Positions 35,868-46,757 of a DNA stretch of 64,000 nt are shown here, one piece after another. How positions within the stretch are numbered: the stretch's first letter is position 1; each line of letters opens with the position of its first letter. This stretch comes from Albula goreensis. Lineage: Eukaryota; Chordata; Actinopteri; Albuliformes; Albulidae. The stretch is from NCBI GenBank assembly GCA_022829145.1, contig CM040747.1, positions 39,860,613 to 39,924,612 of the forward strand, in the 5' to 3' direction. The notes below the pieces were generated by a model. That model was given only the letters and a program-made list of their open reading frames with translations, was not told where the DNA came from and ran no database searches. The position numbers and the translations under genes were made by a program.

Positions 35868-36431
35868 GGAACACATAGCTACTGCTGATCACATGGAAAC
35901 TCTGACAGTAGTAATCTCCTGCATCTTCAGCCTGGACTCCACTGATGGTCAGAGTGAAGTCAGTCCCAGATCCACTGCCACTGAATCGATCAGGAATCCC
36001 TGAGTAACGTGATGTTGCATAGTAGATCAGGAGTTTAGGAGCTTCTCCAGGTTTCTGCTGGTACCAGTGTAAATAGTTATTGCCATTCACAGCAGTGCTG
36101 GTTCTACAGCTCAGGGTGACAGTGTCTCCTATGAGAGCAGATTTACCAGCAGGAGTCTGAGTCACAGTCACCTGTCCTGTGCATTCTGAAAGGAGGAATA
36201 AAAAAATAAATATATTATCCATTGGTACATTAGGATGTTACACCACTGCCCAAACAGTTATTTTATACAGTTATTTCAGAAATTTACTTTGTTTTATACT
36301 TCCACTCAATTAAAATTGAAGACATCATATCTATTTGCATATTTTCCATGAATCTCACCCTGAATGCAGAAAGCGAGTGCCCAGATGAAGATGGTGATAA
36401 AAGTCATTGTTGCTGTGGGTTCTGTTGCCAT
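35868..36431 (-). CDS. Ig light chain V gene V4 (kappa-like), V of cluster A
   Basis: Leader exon 36,359-36,431 with GTGAG donor; V exon 35,868-36,185, acceptor CCTTTCAG, open throughout. FR1 [22 protein letters not shown]1 [23 protein letters not shown], both Cys present, germline CDR3 [13 protein letters not shown]. It lies about 2.7 kb 5' of J1-J3 of cluster A in the opposite orientation, so joining to those J segments needs an inversion that keeps the DNA. It appears functional. Confidence 0.93.
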
Positions 36432-36535
36432 GAAGGACAGCTCTCAGTCATCAAGTGTTAAACTCACAGGACTATAAACACTCCCAGAGCACTGAAGCAT
36501 GTGCTGCCAATGCAAAGTGTCTTCTCTATGCAAAT
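36432..36535 (-). promoter_or_regulatory. V4 promoter with Ig octamer
   Basis: Perfect ATTTGCAT octamer in coding direction (36,528-36,535), near-octamer 11 bases nearer the gene, TATA-like TTTATAG near 36,477. Confidence 0.85.
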
Positions 36536-37219
36536 GGTCTTCCTGGGTACAGCAGGCACTTGTAGCCCAGCAGTGCTGTGGACTGGAGACTGTGGGCTGT
36601 GACAGAGAGAGAGTTCAACTGCAGCACCAGGACAGCAGCAGAGGTGTCAGTCACTCTGGTTTGACATAGAGTCACAGTTCACTTCACACATTAACATTTA
36701 CAGAAATTACAATCATGACATTGCTGGGTGGTTTAGAAGACCCTGCTGCTTAAAAGGGAGAGCACTATGATTGCATCAGCAATGGCTGTATAAGTGAGAT
36801 TCAGATTCACTTCTGAGCTCATTTTTGGGGCTCATTGTTGGCTTTCCATAAGTATCCCATTAAACATCTGTCTGTCTCCATGGATTAGATTTAAATTATT
36901 TAATGTGTCAAAACAAATAGTGCCAAAATCAGGACAGTGTATTTTCATCAAGGAACAGCTGAATCCTGAAAGAGGAAAGAGCTGTTCCTCGATTAGAACA
37001 CACTGTCCTGATTTTGTTCATTTTGACACATGACTGTAAAACACTTTGTCATGTTGGTGATTAAAGCACCTGCAATTCTGTCACCAAGTGTTTGAACTCT
37101 TTCAAAATCTGATAGATGTCACGTGTTGCTTTAGAAACTCACATGTTAAAGTTTTGATTTAACAATGTATTTTACACAAGAAAGTACTCACAATTAATAT
37201 TGACTTTTAATTAAACATA

Positions 37220-38102
37220 CAGTGCTGTGAAAAATTGTTTGCCCCCTTTTTGATTTCCTTATTTTATTTTATATTTCTCCTGTTGAGTGATTTTAGATAA
37301 TCTAATAAAATATAATATTAGACAAGGGAAACCCACAGAAACATAAGCAGAGATGAGATGAGATTTTATGTTTCTCTTGCAGTGGTTTCACTTGCTTTCC
37401 ATGAGGCCCAGTTTTGCCCGGTGTCTTTCATACCATAGAGTCATGGACACTGATCTTAGCTGATGCTAGAGAGGCCTACAGTTCTTTTGAAGCTTTTCTG
37501 GGGGCTTTAGATACTTCCTGGATAAGGTGCTGCTGTGCCCTGGCACAAATTGTGGCAGGTTGAGCAATCCTGGGAAGTTTCACCACTGTTCCAAGTCTTC
37601 TCCATTTGGAGATAATGGCGCACACTGTGGTTCACTGGAGTTCAAGAGCCATAGAAATGACTCTGTAACCTTTTCCAGACTGGTTTGGCTCCACAGCTTT
37701 TATCCTCAGTTGTTCTGGGAGCTCCTTTGATTATGGCATTGTGTGCCTGTAGAAACTTTGAGGTGAATACTTCTTTCTGATGGTTAGGTTCAGTATATAT
37801 CCTTTCTAAACTCAACAAGGTTGGTTGCAATCAAGACTGGCTGTGTCCAGTCACCTCAATCTAATTTTCAATGACAAATATGATCATTTATTTGTTTAAA
37901 AACAATTACTTTTTCACAGGGCCAACATGGGTAATTGGTGACTTTCTCGATTTAATTAATGAAGTAGGGATGTAAAAGCTATGTTTTATGTTTGTTTGGG
38001 TTTCCCTTGTCTCATAATATATTTTATTTAATTATCTGAAACCATTCAGTGAGAGAAATATGCAAAAAAGAGGAATGGGGCAAAACCTTTTTCACAGCAC
38101 TG
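37220..38102. mobile_element. TA-flanked Tc1/mariner-like element in cluster A
   Basis: An 883-bp element with ~26-bp inverted ends (CAGTGCTGTGAAAAATTG left; TTTTTCACAGCACTG right), flanked by TA on both sides. The paralogous spacer near V1 has the uninterrupted AAACATATGTG (27,568-27,578), an empty site that confirms the boundaries. Short open frames inside are not an intact transposase. Confidence 0.85.
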
Positions 38103-39027
38103 TATGTGTTGATCCATTTTAACTGTGATTTAGTTACTACAAAATACTTTCTTTCTTTTTTATGATCCCATTATTTTTTGTGATTCAGGTATGTTTAGGT
38201 ATGTTACTACACAGCAGTATGTAATGATTGGTTGCCGTCAGTGATCATAGGATAGCTCCTCCCATTTTGGGTTTCATGAAGCCTCAGTCTTCCATCTCTG
38301 AGCTGAGGAGGGCTAAAAAAGTAACAAAAGCACCCATGGGCCTCTAGGTCTCTCCCCCTGTAAAACTCTCTTCATACCCTCACCTCTCTGGGTAACCTTG
38401 TGGCTGTCCATGGTCCTGAATGCTTCCAGGGCTGTGGGCAGCAGCAGGAAGCTCTGACTGCAGCCAAAGAGGAGTAGCCTTCTCTGCACCTCCTGCACAA
38501 CAGCCAGGGACACTGAGACACAAGATTTGTGTTTCACTGATTATAATATTCCACAGAATCAATATGACTTTACATTGAAATATGTTTCATATCAGTACAT
38601 AATCATTCAGAGTGATTATGACACTGGTCTGGGAGGTTGTGATGTGAGATGGCTGCAGTTTATAACACACATGATTTGGGCACTCTCCAGTGTTTATTTT
38701 CTGGTTACAGGACAGCAGGGCCAAAGGACAGCAGCTCTCAAATGTTCCAGTGAGAATTAAAATATGTTTATGTATTTTCTTTGGGCCTGATATTGAAAAA
38801 GAAAAAAAAATCACATACAAACAAAACTGATACTGGGATATAATAGGGGCCCAGTGAGTAAGGTATTGTATCAATAAGCAAAGCAGTGAGTGTAATACAG
38901 AATAAACTCAGTGCTGTATAACCTGAGGAGACACAATCCCCATGGCATATGGGAGCAGATGGGAGCGCTGAGTTTTCATGCTCTCATCGGACAGCAAGAC
39001 ATATTTCAGTTGTAGTTGTACAAGTGA
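38103..39027. other. V-J spacer of cluster A
   Basis: No gene assigned. A minus-strand frame around 38,313-38,560 is kept in copy B (45,911-46,187), but with a length difference and no recognisable domain, so duplication alone explains it. Confidence 0.45.
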
Positions 39028-39041
39028 CCAGCAGGGGACGT
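39028..39041 (+). promoter_or_regulatory. CTCF-like motif upstream of J1, cluster A
   Basis: CCAGCAGGGGACGT matches the CTCF core CCASYAGRKGGCRS at 12 of 14 positions. It lies 57 bases before the J1 nonamer. A role in locus folding is only a suggestion. Confidence 0.35.
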
Positions 39042-39097
39042 GCTGTAACAATCCCACAGAAGCCTGTCGGTGCAGATCGGTCGCTGCAGCGCAGGAA

Positions 39098-39173
39098 GGT
39101 TTTTCAACAGCAGTTATTCAGACTCAGACACTGTGGTGGACTTTCGGTGGTGGGACCAGACTGAATATCGGCA
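39098..39173 (+). CDS. Ig light chain J1 segment, cluster A, with RSS
   Basis: Nonamer GGTTTTTCA (39,098-39,106), 22-base spacer, heptamer CACTGTG (39,129-39,135), then the J segment 39,136-39,173 encoding WTFGGGTRLNIG with one base left over, and a GTAAGT donor. FGxG is the J hallmark; Thr-Phe-Gly-Gly-Gly-Thr is kappa-like. The RSS departs from J2 and J3 in both nonamer and spacer length, so J1 may be used less. Confidence 0.92.
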
Positions 39174-39467
39174 GTAAGTGGGGAAAAAGTAGATTTTTTC
39201 TGCAAGAAACATCTCAAGGTTATATGAGCTGTAATATTTTCTTTGAAGAGTAACCAAGGCGTTTGTACTCTTACTTTCTGTCTGTTCGCGTTTGTTTACT
39301 TACGGGTTAACAAATAAAATATGAAGATAAAAATAAATAGATTACACACATATTTGCTGAAACGACATGTAACCCATAGTAAAAACAACTCATAACTTTA
39401 AATTGCGAGATAAGTGATGTGTGAAAGATGAACACAGGCAAAGGAAATGCGTCTCTCTTGAGTTGGA

Positions 39468-39544
39468 GGTTTTTGTACGGCCGATGAATGAGACTGTATC
39501 ACTGTGGTACACTTTCGGCGGCGGCACCAAACTGTCAATTGGAC
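39468..39544 (+). CDS. Ig light chain J2 segment, cluster A, with RSS
   Basis: Nonamer GGTTTTTGT (39,468-39,476), 23-base spacer, heptamer CACTGTG (39,500-39,506), J segment 39,507-39,544 encoding [12 protein letters not shown] plus one base, then GTAAGT. A consensus 23-RSS partner for the 12-RSS of the V genes. Confidence 0.94.
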
Positions 39545-39846
39545 GTAAGTAATATTTCTTTCAGATCTATCCTCATCTGCATTTTTAAATATTTGAGTAT
39601 TCGTTTTCAGAAAACTCATTTCGTTGATTTTTGGAACTGTGAACTTTGCTTGTGCATATGGGCTACACATTATATCAAGTTATTATTTCGCTTCATAAGA
39701 ATGAGGGTGCACAAAGCATATTCACCAAAAAATAACTTCTTAAATGCCAAAGTTCATGAAAAGAACATAAATCTCATACACTGTAAAAAGTTGCGGGGTC
39801 AAATTTTGAAGAGCGGAGAAATGAAAGCTGTCTCTCTTGAGCGAGA

Positions 39847-39923
39847 GGTTTTTGTACAGCGGTGTAATGAGTTTGTATCACTGTGGTGGACTTTCGGCGG
39901 CGGCACCAAACTGTCAATTGGAC
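39847..39923 (+). CDS. Ig light chain J3 segment, cluster A, with RSS
   Basis: Nonamer GGTTTTTGT (39,847-39,855), 23-base spacer, heptamer (39,879-39,885), J segment 39,886-39,923 encoding [18 protein letters not shown] donor. The intron to the C exon is about 1.24 kb. Confidence 0.94.
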
Positions 39924-41165
39924 GTAAGTCATTTCTATTCAATAAATTTCTCCGAGCGCAAGCAAGGTGTCTCTTTAATGTTCACGAATATTCGAAAAGC
40001 TTTACAAAATAATATGTATAATCATATGCTTAATTCTGAGTTCGCATAAATGATAATCAAATCGAGACTTGCTAAATGAAGGTTTGTTCTAACGAGTACA
40101 GCTCTTTTCCAAAGCCTACACATATATGTTCCGCACATTATAATAAAAAAAACCCAAATTAATTAATTCCATTTGGGTGTCGGAGGTGGTAATACTGACT
40201 CTTATTTCAGCATGTTGGGATACCGCTAAGATCTGGTAACTGCGGATGCGCGCGTAAAGGATATTATTTTGACAATTTCCCTCGATTTCCGAATGCAACA
40301 TATTTCTGATTTAAACATGAACTACTGCTTGGAAGGATTTACAGTTAACTGCACTTAATGTCTGTGTTTGTTTTGTGATGTGTTTTCGAAAGGTAGATGA
40401 TAATCTTCATTTTAAAAAGCGCGCCATTAAATGGAGTGCTACATGTGTATTTAAACATTGTTCAAATTAACAAGTTCTTGTAAATGTTCGCATGTGTTAC
40501 TATTTAACTGAAACTGCCAGATATGTCCAAAAATGGGTCATTTCTAATTGTTTAAATTTTACATTAAATCCCTCCATTATACTTTCCGAAAGTATATCAG
40601 TAAAATGTATTATTGAAACAATACAGTTTAATACAGTTTTGATACAATCGAACCAATGGTATTTGTAAGATATTTTTCAATTCTTATTTTATTCCTTGAT
40701 AAATTATGTAGTTTAGTTTTCATGATCTTTTAAAAGTATAGTTCACTGTACACAGCTTGGATCGATACATTTTCATACCTTGAATAAAATACGAATTTAA
40801 TACGACTTCTTTAATGAAATTTTAATGAATAATATTATTGGTTAATTTTTCAGTCCTTTTATAAATCAAACAATTATATTTTACAGTGGTGTTACCTATA
40901 TTTTAATATGTAAGTCATTTAATAATTGCATGATGATGAATATAATTTAATGAAATGGCTCTGGTTGTGAAAGAGGTGTAAAATGTTGCCTTGGTTAGCA
41001 CTGAGGAACAGTCCCTCTTGTGCTTCACAAAGCTTTCAGTGTAAAGTAGTCACATGTTGTGCTGATGTGTTGAGTTTGACATTCAGCTCTTACTGTGTGA
41101 ACGCTCTGATTGGCTCATGCTGCTGTGTCCACTCTGTGACCTCACACCTGTGCTGTGTCTCCCAG
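39924..41165 (+). other. J-C intron, cluster A
   Basis: AT-rich intron ending in the acceptor GTGTCTCCCAG. No octamer-rich core like the mammalian intronic kappa enhancer was noticed. Confidence 0.6.
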
Positions 41166-41480
41166 GTGACACAGTTCCCACCCTCACAGTCCTGCCCCCC
41201 AGTGTGGAGCTGAATCAGGAAAGGCCACACTGCTGTGTCTGGCCAACAAGGGCTTCCCCCTCAGACTGGAAGCTGCACTGGAAAGTGGACGGTAGCAGCT
41301 GGAGCTCGGGTGTGGCCGGGGGCGCGGGGTCCTGGAGAAGGACGGGCTGTACAGCTGGAGCAGCTCCTGACTCTCAGTGCGGACGAGTGGAAGAAGGCGG
41401 GGTCACTGACCTGTGAGGCCACACAGGGCTCACAGTCCGCCGTCCCTCAGACACTGAGGCCAGCCGACTGTTCTGAGTAG
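41166..41480 (+). pseudogene. Ig light chain C exon, cluster A, frameshifted as written
   Basis: Homologous to the intact C exon of cluster B but 315 bp instead of 320. Differences: an in-frame 3-base loss (one Ser of LPPSSV), one G lost near 41,218, one C gained at 41,255-41,259, one G lost near 41,328, and one C lost near 41,366. The last part ([26 protein letters not shown] stop) is back in frame. All four 1-base changes lie in homopolymer runs, so consensus error is as likely as true decay. Acceptor, stop, 3'UTR and AATAAA (41,720) are intact. Confidence 0.75.
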
Positions 41481-41719
41481 GCCGGGCAGAGGCCCAGCTC
41501 TCACACTCTGATTACACTGTTTTTACCCTGTTCTGTACTCTGCCTCTCTGCTTCTTACTGCCCCACTGCTGTCACACTGGCCTGTGTGTCAATCCTTCCT
41601 CCAGCACCCACATCTTACATGTGCTCTGCTTGTGTTCATCTCCAAATATACTCATGTGTTCTCATGTGTGCTGCTTTCTGTGATTTTGGCAAAAGCTGAG
41701 TGATTTGAATTCTTTACAT

Positions 41720-41725
41720 AATAAA
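41720..41725 (+). terminator. Polyadenylation signal, C exon cluster A
   Basis: AATAAA 240 bases after the stop codon; identical position and context in copy B. Confidence 0.8.
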
Positions 41726-42179
41726 GACTCTTTGAACAAATCATTTGTTGTCCTGATTTTTATTATAAAAAGTGAACTTTGGTGCTCTGGTAGATATAAA
41801 TTTCTGTGCAAAGTGTGCACTGGGTGTAAACCATGTGACCTTAGTCCAATTGCATCATGTCCATGTTTTTAGTATTAAATATATTCTTTTAAAAATCATA
41901 AAAATGATGTATATCATTTTGTAATGAATCATAATCACTATAAATATTATTTCAGTCAGTGTTTTCAGTATTTCATGCTGGCCTGACTTTTATAGGAGTC
42001 TCACACACTGTAGAAAGTAGAAGGTGGTGATCAGAGACTGTGTGAGAGGTAACTGATCTGGGATCAGTGAAAGAGCAGCAGTTTCCCAGCAGAGGAGAGG
42101 AGGAGTGATGTGTGCAGTGTGCTCAGATCAGCTCTGTGCAGCAGGATGTGCGCACAGCTCACACTAACCCCCTGGGGAC

Positions 42180-42480
42180 GGGCCAGACACCTGGCCACCG
42201 TGCTGCTCTATTCTGAGAGAGAATCAGTCCCACTGAGGGACAGCAGAAGCAGCCGGCCCCGCCCCAAATATGCAAATGTGACTTTCAGCCCAACAGCTCA
42301 CAGTTTCTCAGCCCAAAATAGCCCTGACTGAGACAGCTGTGTGCAGCTGGCCTCATATGTGCACTGAAGATGAGGAGGTGGAGGCTTTAGCTCTGTAGTG
42401 ACGATGAAGGGGAAAAGGGAGGTGGTTGTACCAGGGACCTGCATTTGCATGATGCTCAGATTAGAGATTTCACAGCTGAA
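42180..42480. promoter_or_regulatory. Candidate 3' light-chain enhancer, cluster A
   Basis: About 0.7-1 kb 3' of the C stop there are two perfect octamers in opposite orientation (ATGCAAAT 42,270-42,277; ATTTGCAT 42,443-42,450), with E-boxes CACCTG (42,188) and CAGCTG (42,334 and 42,344) and a G+C-rich CCCCGCCCC. Octamer plus E-box clusters are the core of Ig enhancers, including kappa 3' and teleost heavy-chain enhancers. The block is conserved in copy B. Function is inferred. Confidence 0.5.
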
Positions 42481-42979
42481 TGAACTCACACTCTCACATC
42501 TGCTCTGAAAGCAGCAAGCACTGCTTACAGCTTAGTGATTTTACTCTCTATCCATCTCTAAATGGAAACTTCAGCATGAATTTCCCTCATCTATTGACAC
42601 TGTTAGTGTAATAAATAAAATCAGGGAAATGGAAGTTGTGTTGTCTTCATCTTCTATGAAACTCACTGTACCAGCACAGAGCTCTCCTCCCCAGCACAGA
42701 GCTCTCCCCCCCAGCACAGAGCTCTCCCCAGCACAGAGCTCTCCCCCCAGCACAGAGCCATAGCACAGGACATGTGAAAATAATTTTACCCCTGAATGTA
42801 AAAGCTCTGATTTGATGTTTAACTGCATAACCTAAAACATTATCAAATATTTTTTTTTTCAACTGAAATGAATGACATATATAAACATATTCTGTAATGA
42901 AGTTTACACAATGTATGATCAGTATATTACAGAGATAAGACATCATCAGAAAGTTATTATGTAGAGATGGGACATTGTT

Positions 42980-43001
42980 AATTATGCACTACATACTGTA
43001 C

Positions 43002-43039
<38 letters not shown>

Positions 43040-43040
43040 A
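42980..43040. repeat. (GT)n microsatellite, cluster A
   Basis: A GT run at about 43,004-43,038, shared with copy B (about 50,666-50,698). Confidence 0.9.
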
Positions 43041-43496
43041 GTATTCAGCTGTGCTGTCATCACTGTGTTTATTGTTTTTATCACATCCATGATTATGATG
43101 TCTGATTCACACATTAAAGGTGACTAACATAATCTGACCCTTTCACTCTTAAGCCCTCATTGTGAATCCAATGCAGGTATAAAATGATACAGTTATTCAT
43201 TTCTAATGTTAATCTTCTCATATCTGTGTCAGTGTGAATTCTTCTGCACATAAAATAAGTGATGTTGTGGTACAGAAGTGTGTGGTTCAGCAGTAGCAGC
43301 TCTGATTGGTTCTGTGTGTGACACAGAGAAGCTCCTCTTCAGCTCAGAGAGGTTTATATACAGGTCTGTAGCTCTCTATTGCCCCCTAGAGCCCTGCTGG
43401 CAGTACAGCAGTATCCTGGGTCAGTGCCTCCCCCCTCAGCACCTGCAGTAGGTCCCAGCTGCAGCAGTGCAGTCTCTGTGCAGTCTGACTGAGGGA

Positions 43497-43524
43497 GGTT
43501 TTTGTACGGCTCTCTATCACTGTG
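43497..43524 (-). other. V5 recombination signal, 12-bp spacer
   Basis: CACAGTG (43,518-43,524), 12-base spacer, ACAAAAACC (43,497-43,505). Confidence 0.92.
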
Positions 43525-44100
43525 TGAACACAGCACTACTGCTGATGTAGTGTAACTCTGACAGTAGTAATCTCCTGCATCTTCAGCCTGGACTCCACTG
43601 ATGGTCAGAGTGAAGTCAGTCCCAGATCCACTGCCACTGAATCGATCAGGAATCCCTGAGTAACGCGATGTTGCATCATAGATCAGGAGTTTAGGAGCTT
43701 CTCCAGGTTTCTGCTGGTACCAGTGTAACAAGCTATTGCTGCACAGCAGGGTTGGTTTTACAGCTCAGGGTGACAGTGTCTCCTATGAGAGCAGATTTAC
43801 CAGCAGGAGTCTGAGTCACAGTCACCTGTCCTGTGCATTCTGAAAGGAGAAGAATAAAAATAAATATTTATATTATCCATTGGTACATTAGGATGTTACA
43901 CCACTGCCCAAACAGTTATTTCATAAAGTAGTTATTTAACAACAAATTTAAACTTTTAAGTTTTATACTTCCATTCAATTAAAATTGAAGACATCATATC
44001 TATTTGAATATTTTTCATGAATCTCACCCTGAATGCAGAAAGCGAGTGCCCAGATGAAGATGGTGATAAAAGTCATTGTTGCTGTGGGTTCTGTTGCCAT
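43525..44100 (-). pseudogene. Ig light chain V gene V5, frameshifted in CDR1
   Basis: Leader 44,028-44,100, V exon 43,525-43,839. Compared with V6 it lacks two bases at 43,740/43,741 (V6 has GCTAAGCAC, V5 GCTGCAC) inside CDR1, and one base near the CDR3 end. The CDR1 deletion shifts the frame before FR2, so as written no full V domain is made, although FR2-CDR3 ([29 protein letters not shown]) is open in another frame. Promoter, splice sites and RSS are intact. Either a recent pseudogene or an assembly error. Confidence 0.75.
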
Positions 44101-44204
44101 GAAGGACAGCTCTCAGTCATCAAGTGTTAAACTCACAGGACTATAAACACTCCCAGAGCACTGAAGCATGTGCTGCCAATGCAAAGTGTCTTCTCTATGC
44201 AAAT
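44101..44204 (-). promoter_or_regulatory. V5 promoter with Ig octamer
   Basis: Perfect octamer at 44,197-44,204 in the shared 104-bp layout. Sequence further out follows V4 rather than V6. Confidence 0.85.
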
Positions 44205-44889
44205 GGTCTTCCTGGGTACAGCAGGCACTTGTAGCCCAGCAGTGCTGTGGACTGGAGACTGTGGGCTGTGACAGAGAGAGAGTTCAACAGCAGCACCAGG
44301 ACAGCAGCAGAGGTGTCAGTCACTCTGGTTTGACATAGAGTCACAGTTCACTTCACACATTAACATTTACAGAAATTACAATCATGACATTGCAGGGTGG
44401 TTTAGAAGACCCTGCTGCTTAAAAGGGAGAGCACTATGACTGCATCTGCACTGGCTGTATAAGTGAGGTGCAGATTCACTTCTGAGCTCATTTTTGGGGC
44501 TCATTGTTGGCTTTTCATAAGTATCCTGTTAAACATCTGTCTGTCACCATGGAAGAGATTTAAATGATTTAATGTGTCAAAACAAACAGTGTCAAAATCA
44601 GGACAGTATATTTTTATCAAGGAACAGCTGAAATCCTGAAAGAGGAAAGAGCTGTTCCTCGATTAGAACACACTGTCCTGATTTTGTACATTTTGACACT
44701 TTACTGTAAAACACTTTGTCATGTTGGTGATTAAAGCACCTGCAATTCTGTCACCAAGTGTTTGAACTCTTTCAAAATCTGATAGATGTCACGTGTTGCT
44801 TTAGAAACTCACATATTGAAGTTTTGATTTAACAATGTATTTTACACTAGAAAGTACTCACAATTAATATTGACTTTTAATTAAACGTA

Positions 44890-45755
44890 CAGTATTGTGA
44901 AAAATTTTTCCCCCTTTTGTTTTCCTCTTTTATTTTATATTTCTCCTGTTGAGTGATTTTAGATAATCTAATAAAATATAATATTAGACAAGGGAAACCC
45001 ACAGAAACATAAGCAGAGATGAGATGAGATTTCGTTTCTCTTGCCACTCTTCCATGAGGCCCAGTTTTGCCCGGTGTCTTTCATACCATAGAGTCATGGA
45101 CACTGATCTTAGCTGATGCTAGAGAGGCCTACAGTTCTTTTGAAGCTTTTCTGGGGGCTTTAGATACTTCCTGGATAAGGTGCTGCTGTGCCCTGGCAGA
45201 AATTGTGGCAGGTTGAGCAATCCTGGGAAGTTTCACCACTGTTCCAAGTCTTCTCCATTTGGAGATAATGGCGCACACTGTGGTTCACTGGAGTTCAAGA
45301 GCCATAAAAATGACTCTGTAACCTTTTCCAGACTGGTTTGGCTCCACAGCTTTTATCCTCAGTTGTTCTGGGAGCTCCTTTGATTATGGCATTGTGTGCC
45401 TGTAGAAACTTTGAGGTGAATACTTCTTTCTGATGGTTAGGTTCAGTATATATCCTTTCTAAACTCAACAAGGTTGGTTGCAATCAAGACTGGCTGTGTC
45501 CAGTCACCTCAATCTAATTTTCAATGACAAATATGTTGATTTATTTGTTTAAAAACAATTACAAAAATTTACTTTTTCACAGGGCCAACATGGGTAATTG
45601 GTGACTTTCTCAATTGAATTAATGAAGTAAGGATGTAAAAGCTATGTTTTATGTTTGTTTGGGTTTCCCTTGTCTAATAATATATTTTATTTGATTATCT
45701 GAAACCATTCAGTGAGAGAAATATGCAAAAAAAGAGGAATGGGGGCAAAACTTTT
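44890..45755. mobile_element. TA-flanked element, copy B, right end deleted
   Basis: Same element as at 37,220; the left end is CAGTATTGTGAAAAATTTT. The right inverted end and some following spacer are missing: GGGGGCAAAACTTTT runs straight into GATTTAGTTACT. The deletion happened after duplication, and the copy is immobile. Confidence 0.8.
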
Positions 45756-46687
45756 GATTTAGTTACTACAAATACTATTCTTTCTTTTATGATCCCATTA
45801 TTTTTTGTGATTCAGGTATGTTTAGGTATGTTACTACACAGCAGTATGTAATGATTGGTTGCCATCAGTGATCATAGGATAGCTCCTCCCATTTTGGGTT
45901 TCATGAAGCCTCAGTCTTCCATCTCTGAGCTGAGGAGGGCTAAAAAGTAACAAAAGCACCCATGGGCCTCTAGGTCTCTCCCCTGTAAAACTCTCTTCAT
46001 ACCCTCACCTCTCTGGGTAACCTTGTGGCTGTCCATGGTCCTGAATGCTTCCAGGGCTGTGGGCAGCAGCAGGAAGCTCTGACTGCAGCCAAAGAGGAGT
46101 AGCCTTCTCTGCACCTCCTGCACAACAGCCAGGGACACTGAGACACAAGATTTGTGTTTCACTGATTATAATATTCCACAGAATCAATATGACTTTACAT
46201 TGAAATATGTTTCATATCAGTACATAATCACTCAGTTGTGTAGAGTCAATCATTTTCTTGAGCTCAGATGAATCTGGTATTGCAGGTTTATGATATTCAT
46301 GCTGAGATCTGGAGGCTGTGATGTGAGATGGCTAACTTTCTAACATGTTTGTACTCTCCAGTGTTTATTTTCTGGTTCCAGGACATTCCAAAAGACAGCA
46401 GCTCTGTTCCAGTGAGAATTAAAATATGTTTATGTATTTTCATTTGGGCCTGATATTGAAAAAGAAAAAAAATCATACAAACATAACTGATACTGGGATA
46501 TAATAGGGGCCCAGTGAGTAAGGTATTGTATCTATAAGCAAAGCAGTGAGTGTAATACAGAATAAACTCAGTGCTGTATAACCTGAGGAGACACAATCCC
46601 CATGGCATATGGGAGCAGATGGGGGCGCTGAGTTTTCATGCTCTCATCGGACAGCAAGACATATTTCAGTTGTAGTTGTTCAAGTGA
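45756..46687. other. V-J spacer of cluster B
   Basis: Homologous to 38.1-39.0 kb. No gene recognised. Confidence 0.45.
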
Positions 46688-46701
46688 CCAGCAGGGGACG
46701 T
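46688..46701 (+). promoter_or_regulatory. CTCF-like motif upstream of J1, cluster B
   Basis: Same CCAGCAGGGGACGT as in cluster A, 57 bases before the J1 nonamer. Confidence 0.35.
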
Positions 46702-46757
46702 GCTGTAACAATCCCACAGAAGCCTGTCGGTGCAGATCGGTCGCTGCAGCGCAGGAA

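Larger units (their letters stand above)
36360..44020. repeat. Tandem light-chain cluster, copy A
   Basis: First unit of a ~7.65-kb direct duplication. Corresponding points: V leader ATG 36,431/44,100/51,764; J1 39,136/46,796; C exon 41,166/48,810; V RSS 43,524/51,177. The order is V4 promoter, spacer with MITE, J1-J3, C, 3' region, V5. Identity to copy B is very high, with scattered small indels. Confidence 0.92.

Noticed and set aside
38313-38562. Minus-strand frame shared by clusters A and B
   Set aside because: Shared because of the recent duplication; lengths differ between copies and no family is recognised.
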